Assembly (NCBI GenBank): GCA_021737905.1
Contig: JAIPDA010000051.1
Location: forward strand, 1 to 12,128
Reading direction: 5' to 3'
Source of the DNA: Rhodoferax sp.
GTDB taxonomy: Bacteria; Pseudomonadota; Gammaproteobacteria; Burkholderiales; Burkholderiaceae_C
DNA: 12,128 nucleotides
Part shown: positions 7,689 through 12,128 of the stretch, piece by piece
Position numbering within the stretch: position 1 is the stretch's first letter
How the letters are laid out: every line of letters begins with the position of its first letter
The notes under the pieces: model-generated
The model's input: only the letters and a program-made list of their open reading frames with translations
The model's database searches: none
Told to the model about the DNA's origin: nothing
Made by a program: the position numbers and the translations under genes

Positions 7689-7986
7689 CGAGTTGTCGAG
7701 CATCACTTGCTCATAGGTGCGGCGACTGCCGCGCCACGTTTGCCGCGATCGCTGCTGCAAAGGGGCAGTAGGCGTCAATGGCTGAGTCGGGCAGTGGGTC
7801 TGCAACAGGCTGGAAGCGGTCAGATAACAGCCCTCGCTCAACTTACAAAATTAATCTGTAAGGTTCTACAACCTGTCGATTTCAGAGCTCTATAGCCGAC
7901 ATATTTAGCCTGCAAAAATAGTGGTTCAGATGTACTTTTGCCCGATATTTCACATGCATACTGATCGGGATGCCTGAATCACCACC
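7689..7986. other. Intergenic stretch between vapC and the RloB-like gene
   Basis: There is no recognised gene in these ~300 nt. Composition changes from GC-rich (to about 7820) to AT-rich. It contains a small hairpin, AGGTT-CTAC-AACCT (7861-7874), and an inverted repeat, CCCGAT (7941-7946) with ATCGGG (7964-7969). The latter lies just downstream of the RloB-like gene but has no U-run on the - strand. A 53-codon - strand open stretch ending at 7686 (...TYEQVMLDNS) may be a decayed gene end, with no family recognised. Confidence 0.4.
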
Positions 7987-8664
7987 TCATTTTGCTGCAA
8001 GTAACCGGATAGTTTTGACTAATTCATCCATATCGGTTGCTGGGTTGCGGCTCCCAGTAGCAAGCTTATGCTTACGCAACCGCTCCGCATGGGTAAGCGC
8101 ATCGGCCAACTTGGCTATCAATTGCCCATAAATTCCTTTTTGACCTTTTCCGTAATCCGCAAATCCTGGCTTGGTCTTCAATGTCGCAATGACTTGGTCA
8201 CCCACTGACTTTTTACCAGCGGGATGAAACGGTTGATCCGAGTACCCAAAATGCAGCAGCAACCAAACTTCAAAACACGGCGTCGACGTAATGGCCACGA
8301 ATGGCTTACCAGCAGAATACAAATCTTTTGTGCGTTGAACGGATGAATCGAAGGTGGTGTGTTTGTCCTGGTCAAACACGCAGTACACCATGTCATAAGC
8401 ATCGCCTGCCGGGGCATCTTCTTCATAAAGTGCTAGGGCATGCGCCACCACCCTATCAGGAGACACACCTTGATTGGGAGCAATGCGTACCATCTGAGGT
8501 CGGATTCGCAAATCGTCCAGGAACTCGCGCAGGTAATGGGGCTCTGTTTTAGTCCCCTCGCAAACAATCAGGTAGCGCTTGTATTTCGCACGCTCACGTT
8601 TTTGCCGTTGCAGCTCAGCACTACCACGCGCCTTGCGACGATGAAACAGGTCCTCAGACCCCAT
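7987..8664 (-). CDS. rloB: RloB-like protein (Toprim-like putative nuclease of a two-gene defence module)
   Basis: A 225-residue protein resembling the RloB family, first named from restriction-linked ORFs and also matching the second gene of AbiL-type systems. A basic N-terminus (residues 9-30) leads into YLIVCEGTKTEPHYL (31-45), with E36 as the likely Toprim-type Glu. D98 and D100 in CVFDQDKH (95-102) would be the following acidic pair. STPCFEVWLLLHF (127-139) and the C-terminal NPATDMDELV (207-216) are also family-like. By analogy with other ATPase/Toprim pairs the protein is probably the nuclease effector (inference). Its ATG overlaps the end of the upstream ATPase gene by 11 nt, so the two are cotranscribed and translationally coupled. 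Codon and base use are visibly less GC-rich than in the flanking envelope genes. Confidence 0.85.
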   Translation of the reverse strand: MGSEDLFHRRKARGSAELQRQKRERAKYKRYLIVCEGTKTEPHYLREFLDDLRIRPQMVRIAPNQGVSPDRVVAHALALYEEDAPAGDAYDMVYCVFDQDKHTTFDSSVQRTKDLYSAGKPFVAITSTPCFEVWLLLHFGYSDQPFHPAGKKSVGDQVIATLKTKPGFADYGKGQKGIYGQLIAKLADALTHAERLRKHKLATGSRNPATDMDELVKTIRLLAAK

Positions 8665-9937
8665 AGAAGTCCAAGTCCTTCAAAAACGGAATGCCCCCAT
8701 AGCGCCCATTAAGATAACCGCGCTCAATGGCCTCGTTCTCACGTGGGCTGAAGTCGGACAACGGGTACAGGCGAGTGGCGCTTTTGTCATCTTTCTCCAT
8801 GAACCAAATCTGATCACGGCGCAGCAACTTTTGGCTGAGCAGCGTAGTGTCATGGGTCGTAAAGATAAGCTGGGCCTTGGTACCCTCGTGGTGCAGGCGC
8901 TTGACCAGCTGGTGCACCAGCAAAGGGTGAAGGCTGTTGTCGAGCTCATCCACCACCAGTACCCGTTCGTTTTCAATCACATCCAGCCACGGCCCGGCTA
9001 AGGCAAATAGCGCACGAGTGCCGTCAGACTCCTCTGACTCGTCAAACTCCACGACTTCTGTCGTGTCTACGTCTTTGTGAAAGAAACGGGGCTCAAGGAA
9101 CTTCCTGCCAGCCATGTCCTTCAAAAACTCGTCGCGGATGGCTGCAGGCATGTCTTTGGGCAACGACTCAGCTGAAAAAACCGTTTCTTTCAGTTGGATA
9201 TCGGCAATAGATAAGTCAGCCGAATTCATCAATGCAATCACCCGCTGACGGTCATCATCCTTACCGCAGCGTTGCACGGTATAGCTCGGGCTGAAGCCAC
9301 GCACAGAGTCAACCACCCTCAAACGCAACTTGAACCACTCAAAGGCAGGTTTGAGCTGTTCGTTGTTAAGTTGGATCGCCGTTGAAAAGAACAAGGCATT
9401 GGAACGGGTTTGCTCCTTCCAAAGACCATGCCGCGTCTTCCCACCAAGGAACGACGTGCTGAACTTGTAGACATCCTTCTCCACCTTAGCATCAAACACG
9501 CGGTGAAACCATTTCTGTGCGCGGCCCAGCGGATAGGCGATGAGCCACTCTTCTGTAAACCGCTCACGGTTGCAGCAAAAGCCATATTCGTAACGAACAC
9601 CCTGCTCTACAAATGTCACCCCAAACTCGCTATCCGCTGCACGTGACGCTGCCGTCAGTCTGAACGGAACTACATCAATGGCGTCACCAGCTTGGCTTTC
9701 CTTTTGCGAGTTGAGTACTTTGTCTTCTACAAACCGCAGCGCCTGAATCAGCGTGCTTTTGCCCGAAGCGTTGGGGCCGTACAAAACAGTAGAGCGCAGC
9801 AGGCGAGGCACGCCATCCTCTTGGTCGGGGACGAAAGTGTTGAGCGATTCCAGCTCACTGTAAGCAGAGGCGGCCATATTGAGCGTCTGACGCTCAAGGA
9901 TGGACTTGTAATTTGTAACTGAAAACTCGATAAGCAT
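8654..9937 (-). CDS. rloA: RloA-like AAA-family ATPase (OLD/AAA_15 type)
   Basis: A 427-residue ABC/SMC-like ATPase of the kind found in OLD, AbiL, PARIS and RloA proteins. The N-terminus MLIEFSVTNYKSI is the typical first strand of this group. Walker A is GPNASGKS (54-61). A signature-like segment, ESDGTRALFALAGP, lies at 303-316. Walker B with the catalytic Glu is RVLVVDELDNSLHP (325-338, D330/E331). The switch His is H362 in FTTHDTTLLS. The C-terminal GRYGGIPFL (411-419) is also usual for RloA-like proteins. There is no Toprim domain in the chain, unlike OLD; the separate RloB-like protein encoded downstream (11-nt overlap) probably supplies it. The start at 9937 is preceded on the - strand by AGGA at 7-8 nt. 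It probably acts as the sensor or regulator of an anti-phage response (inference). Confidence 0.88.
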   Translation of the reverse strand: MLIEFSVTNYKSILERQTLNMAASAYSELESLNTFVPDQEDGVPRLLRSTVLYGPNASGKSTLIQALRFVEDKVLNSQKESQAGDAIDVVPFRLTAASRAADSEFGVTFVEQGVRYEYGFCCNRERFTEEWLIAYPLGRAQKWFHRVFDAKVEKDVYKFSTSFLGGKTRHGLWKEQTRSNALFFSTAIQLNNEQLKPAFEWFKLRLRVVDSVRGFSPSYTVQRCGKDDDRQRVIALMNSADLSIADIQLKETVFSAESLPKDMPAAIRDEFLKDMAGRKFLEPRFFHKDVDTTEVVEFDESEESDGTRALFALAGPWLDVIENERVLVVDELDNSLHPLLVHQLVKRLHHEGTKAQLIFTTHDTTLLSQKLLRRDQIWFMEKDDKSATRLYPLSDFSPRENEAIERGYLNGRYGGIPFLKDLDFYGV

Positions 9938-9962
9938 GACCCGATCCTACACCTTCATTCTG

Positions 9963-9987
9963 TTTTTTGCGCATAAAATGCAAAAAA
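9963..9987. promoter_or_regulatory. Perfect 8-bp inverted repeat upstream of the RloA-like gene
   Basis: TTTTTTGC (9963-9970) and GCAAAAAA (9980-9987) flank a 9-nt AT-rich centre. The element lies 26-50 nt before the ATPase ATG, where a promoter or operator would be expected. On the - strand TTGAAA followed after 18 nt by TTTTAT, inside the repeat, is a weak promoter candidate. It could be an operator, or a weak hairpin isolating the module from upstream transcription. Confidence 0.45.
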
Positions 9988-10576
9988 TCATACATATTTC
10001 AACATTCGGCTCTCCATCAATGGTCGCATCGGTGGTGAGGCGAACTGTGCGACTAGTTAGCCGAGGGAGTGCGAAAGGGTGGCTTCGCGGGCATAAAGTA
10101 GGGTCCATAGGTGGCCCTGGGGCCGTTCTTGAATACTTAAGAATCCCTTGTTACCATGCTAATGCCGCCAGCAGTTATGTCACCCAATGGCACGCACATG
10201 TCGATGACAAGTCTCGCTCACTTTGGAATTATCTAAACAAACTAAAAACTGAACCAATCGACTCAAGAGGAGAGTCAGTACAAATTGGGCTTTCAGCTAC
10301 AGGTCACATGAAATGACAGCGGAATGACTCAAAACGCGAGTGAGAAGCCTTGGGTGAATGTTGGCTTTCGCTGCTAACCGGACGTTCATTCATATAGTTG
10401 ATGAGCCCCTCGGCCGCGTCTTGCCCGGTGGTCACTTTTGCCCGGCTGCGGTGTAGTGCTTATCCCTGCGGCCCAGGCGGGTGGGGGCGGCGATCTGGAT
10501 GGAGGGTGGGCGTGTTGCACAACGCGATAGTCGCTACCTCGCAAGGCGATTGTTTTGGTGGTCAGCTCGATCAATC
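9988..10576. other. Gene-poor region between the RloA-like and tacA-like genes
   Basis: There is no recognisable gene in almost 600 nt. A + strand frame is open from ATG 9978 to 10316 (112 codons, ending ...LSATGHMK). It has no ribosome-binding site and no known family, and its amino-acid use looks irregular, so I do not call it. Composition is AT-rich to about 10,330 and GC-rich after about 10,400. Minor structures are GGCCC/GGGCC (10113-10124), GACTC/GAGTC (10260-10276) and TGAATG/CATTCA (10355-10392). A short - strand stretch around 10390-10455 (TTGQDAAEGLINYMNE) reads like a protein end but is bounded by a stop. Confidence 0.4.
10355..10392. repeat. Imperfect inverted-repeat element with TGAATG/CATTCA ends
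   Basis: TGAATG (10355-10360) and CATTCA (10387-10392) border a 26-nt core containing CTTTCGCTGCTAACCGGAC. It sits at the change from AT-rich to GC-rich DNA. It resembles short dispersed palindromic elements of proteobacterial chromosomes, but I cannot show other copies from this window. Confidence 0.3.
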
Positions 10577-10605
10577 TTGACGTGTACGGAACTTGTACGG
10601 ATAAT
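10577..10605 (+). promoter_or_regulatory. Promoter of the tacAT-like operon, with tandem direct repeats
   Basis: TTGACG (10577-10582) and GATAAT (10600-10605) are separated by exactly 17 nt, the best sigma70-type match in the window. Transcription would start at about 10611-10613, essentially at the tacA ATG (10612). Two copies of TGTACGGA (10583-10590 and 10594-10601), 11 bp apart, lie between and into the hexamers and are likely half-sites for the ribbon-helix-helix antitoxin (inference). Confidence 0.65.
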
Positions 10606-10611
10606 TCAGTC

Positions 10612-10887
10612 ATGAACCTATCCAGCCGAGCCGAACGCATTGAAATCAGGGCCACTCTTGAAGTCAAAGCCAGCCTTGAAAAAGCAGCCCAACTGCAAGA
10701 CCAGACCCTTAGCGCTTTTGTGCTGACGGCGTCTCGTGACGCAGCTGCGCGGGTGCTGGGCGACCAAACGCGTTTTGCGTTGTCAGCTCAGCAAATGCAG
10801 GCGCTTCATCAAGCGCTGGACGCACCCGCCCGCGATGTGCCCGGTCTGCGTCAGTTGTTTGCCAAGCCCAGCGTATTTTCTGGATGA
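10612..10887 (+). CDS. tacA: DUF1778 antitoxin (TacA-like, ribbon-helix-helix)
   Basis: A 91-residue antitoxin of the DUF1778/TacA family. These proteins repress their own operon through an N-terminal ribbon-helix-helix domain and neutralise a GNAT toxin with an extended C-terminal tail. RAERIEIRATLEVKASLEKA (6-25) is the DNA-binding strand and first helix, and LSAFVLTASRDAA (33-45) is the second helix region. FALSAQQMQALHQALDAPA (about 55-73) is the usual link, and the tail ends LRQLFAKPSVFSG. The ATG at 10612 was chosen because RAERIEIR-type starts are family-typical and because the promoter -10 ends only 6 nt upstream; an in-frame start at 10555 lies before this promoter. No Shine-Dalgarno sequence is present, as expected for a leaderless message. 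The 3' end overlaps the toxin gene by 4 nt (ATGA). Confidence 0.9.
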   Translation: MNLSSRAERIEIRATLEVKASLEKAAQLQDQTLSAFVLTASRDAAARVLGDQTRFALSAQQMQALHQALDAPARDVPGLRQLFAKPSVFSG

Positions 10888-11381
10888 CTTTCAGCCAGCC
10901 AGAGCTGCTCACTGCACGCCACGAAACCGCATTGTTTGATTGCGGCAAAACGCCCTTGAACCAGTTCTTACAACGCTACGCTTTGCTCAATCAGGCCAAT
11001 GGCAGCGCCCGCACCTTTGTGAGTTTGTCTGGCCGGCAGATCAGCGGCTATTACAGCCTGGCGGCTGCGTTGGCCGAGCACGCCGCCGTTCCGTCGCGCG
11101 TCAGCAAAGGTCTGGCCAGACACCCTGTCCCCATGCTGCTGCTGGCCCGGCTGGCGGTTGACCTCAAAGCCCAAGGCCAAGGCCTGGGGCGAAGCCTGTT
11201 GCAAAGCGCGCTGGGTAAGTACTTGCAAGCCTGCGAAGTTATAGGCGCTAGGGCCTTGATGGTGCACGCCATCGACGAGTCAGCCATCGGGTTTTACCAA
11301 AGCTACGGTTTTGAGCCGTCGCCCATTGATGCGGCACATTTGTACTTGTTGACCAAGGACATTCGCAAGACGCTGGGGTGA
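10884..11381 (+). CDS. tacT: GNAT acetyltransferase toxin (TacT-like)
   Basis: A 165-residue GNAT-fold protein. TacT/AtaT-type toxins use acetyl-CoA to acetylate the amino group of charged tRNAs and so stop translation. The N-terminal FDCGKTPLNQFLQRYA (18-33) with NQANGSARTFV and GYYSLAAA (55-62) is the family's first half. LARLAVDLKAQGQGLGRSLL (87-106) carries the acetyl-CoA pyrophosphate loop QGQGLGR. MVHAIDESAIGFYQSYGFEPSP (126-147) contains the Tyr residues Y138 and Y141, one of which should be the catalytic Tyr. The gene starts within the antitoxin stop codon (ATGA), so translation is coupled. Length and motifs are complete, so unlike the vapC in this window this toxin looks functional. 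Confidence 0.91.
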   Translation: MTFSQPELLTARHETALFDCGKTPLNQFLQRYALLNQANGSARTFVSLSGRQISGYYSLAAALAEHAAVPSRVSKGLARHPVPMLLLARLAVDLKAQGQGLGRSLLQSALGKYLQACEVIGARALMVHAIDESAIGFYQSYGFEPSPIDAAHLYLLTKDIRKTLG

Positions 11382-11403
11382 TGGACTTCTTGGAAATATG
11401 GCT

Positions 11404-11443
11404 GGTACGGTTTATGGGGGGCAGGTCACCCCCATAACGTACC
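11404..11443. terminator. Strong hairpin downstream of tacT, possible terminator
   Basis: GGTACG (11404-11409) and TTATGGGGG (11412-11420), separated by a 2-nt GT bulge, pair with CCCCCATAA (11429-11437) and CGTACC (11438-11443). This gives 15 bp around an 8-nt loop. It begins 22 nt after the tacT stop. The only T-run (11464-11470) is 20 nt further on, so it is not a classic intrinsic terminator. It could also be a mobile or repeated palindrome or a protein-binding dyad. Confidence 0.5.
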
Positions 11444-11517
11444 CTTGGAGCATTTACGATGGTTTTTTTCTGCCTGTTTACCCCACTTCCCCCACACATT
11501 TCGCCCCTAACTAGCAC

Positions 11518-12078
11518 ATGAAATTCAAAACTCTGTTGGTCACCAGCATCTGCCCCACCCCGCTGGGCCGGCTGACGCTGGCCGCCAGCCCGGCCGGCCT
11601 GGCCGGTGCCTGGTTTGAAGGCCAGCAGCACCTGCCGCTTGAGCTGGCTGGCGAGGCTGCGGCTGGCACGGCACCGATATGGCCGGCGCAGCCCTTGCAC
11701 CCCGTGCTGGCGGAAGCAGCGCGCCAGATCGGCGCCTACTTTGACGGCACACTGAGCGACTTCGATCTGCCGCTGGACTTGAGTGCCGGCACGGCTTTTC
11801 AGCAAGCGGTGTGGCAGGCCCTGCGGGGGCTGCCACACGGGCACACCTGCAGTTACGGCGCTTTGAGCGAGCGCATCGGCCGCCCTGCTGCCGTGCGCGC
11901 AGTGGGCGGCGCCATCGCGCGCAACCCGATCAGCGTCATCGTGCCCTGCCACGGCGTGATGGGCGCTGGCGGCGCCCTCACCGGTTACGCTGGCGGCCTG
12001 GCGCGCAAAATCGCCCTGCTGCAAGGCGAAGGCGCGCTGCCCGCGCCCCCGCCCGGCGCACCCGCTGCCACTTTTTAA
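11518..12078 (+). CDS. ogt: Methylated-DNA--protein-cysteine S-methyltransferase (O6-alkylguanine repair)
   Basis: A 186-residue suicide repair protein that moves alkyl groups from O6-alkylguanine onto its own Cys. The N-terminal half (TPLGRLTLAASPAGLAGAWF, 14-33) is the usual ribonuclease-like domain. The C-terminal domain has GTAFQQAVWQALRGLPHGHT (91-110), the SYGALSERIG winged-helix region (112-121), the Arg finger in VRAVGGAIARNP (126-137) and the active-site IVPCH with C144. GALTGYAGGLARKIALL (152-168) is the standard end, plus a Pro/Ala-rich tail. One oddity is that the active site reads PCHG, where the family has PCHR; Cys and His are kept, so activity is likely but not certain. No Shine-Dalgarno sequence is visible before the ATG. 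It follows the accessory region and appears to be its own transcription unit. Confidence 0.92.
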   Translation: MKFKTLLVTSICPTPLGRLTLAASPAGLAGAWFEGQQHLPLELAGEAAAGTAPIWPAQPLHPVLAEAARQIGAYFDGTLSDFDLPLDLSAGTAFQQAVWQALRGLPHGHTCSYGALSERIGRPAAVRAVGGAIARNPISVIVPCHGVMGAGGALTGYAGGLARKIALLQGEGALPAPPPGAPAATF

Positions 12079-12128
12079 AACTCCTCCCAAGCCTTTTTTA
12101 AAGCCTTGTTTCAGGTACTTTTGTAAGC

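Noticed and set aside
7941..7969. Inverted repeat CCCGAT/ATCGGG as terminator of the RloA/RloB transcript
   Set aside because: The loop is 17 nt, the stem only 6 bp, and the - strand shows an A-run rather than a U-run after it.
9936..10316. Open + strand frame upstream of the RloA-like gene
   Set aside because: There is no ribosome-binding site, no recognisable family, an irregular composition, and overlap with the ATPase start on the other strand. It is kept only as a note in the region entry.
9938..10611. Retron or CRISPR array beside the defence module
   Set aside because: There is no reverse transcriptase, no regularly spaced repeats and no cas gene in the window.
11248..12090. Long - strand frame across tacT and ogt
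   Set aside because: It spans two well-supported + strand genes and the hairpin between them, and shows no family features.
12089..12107. AAGCCTT repeats after ogt as a terminator
   Set aside because: The copies are direct, not inverted, so they form no hairpin; the window ends too soon to judge further.

Overview
The window looks like chromosomal DNA from a Gram-negative betaproteobacterium, most probably Burkholderiales and perhaps Comamonadaceae. That placement is an inference from the high-GC coding style, the lipid A/Kdo gene (waaA), the outer-membrane TolC-type protein and the gene order; no rRNA or other taxonomic marker is present.

Region 1 (1-3895, + strand) is housekeeping or envelope DNA. 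It holds the C-terminal part of an HAE1-type RND efflux pump, a divergent protein-L-isoaspartate methyltransferase-family protein, a single-domain rhodanese and a TolC-family outer-membrane efflux protein. The order RND pump, methyltransferase, rhodanese, TolC on one strand with short gaps suggests partly coupled expression, and the TolC protein could be the exit duct for the pump.

Region 2 (3913-6676, - strand) converges on tolC. A phosphomannomutase/phosphoglucomutase lies 43 nt upstream of waaA (Kdo transferase), giving a two-gene unit for sugar-phosphate supply and LPS inner-core assembly. A GC-rich stem-loop fills the 17-nt gap between the tolC and waaA stops.

Region 3 (about 6740-11517) is accessory DNA between the mutase and a DNA-repair gene. 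It carries three small defence or stress modules: (a) a vapBC toxin-antitoxin pair whose toxin has an in-frame TAA at codon 4, just before the catalytic Asp motif; (b) a - strand two-gene module of an OLD/RloA-like AAA ATPase overlapping an RloB-like protein, a probable anti-phage or abortive-infection system, in visibly AT-richer DNA; (c) a tacAT-type pair (DUF1778 antitoxin and GNAT toxin) with a well-matched promoter that would give an almost leaderless transcript and has two 8-bp direct repeats in its core. Long stretches without recognisable genes (6677-7001, 7689-7986, 9938-10576) separate the modules and hold inverted repeats and possible gene remnants. No integrase, transposase or tRNA was recognised.

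Region 4 (11518-12078, + strand) is an O6-alkylguanine-DNA alkyltransferase with an unusual PCHG active-site variant, preceded by a strong 40-nt hairpin that may end the tacAT transcript.

The parts most worth a second look are the RloA/RloB module and its upstream dyad, the broken vapC, the leaderless tacA promoter, the hairpin at 11404-11443 and the active-site deviations in the methyltransferase and alkyltransferase.
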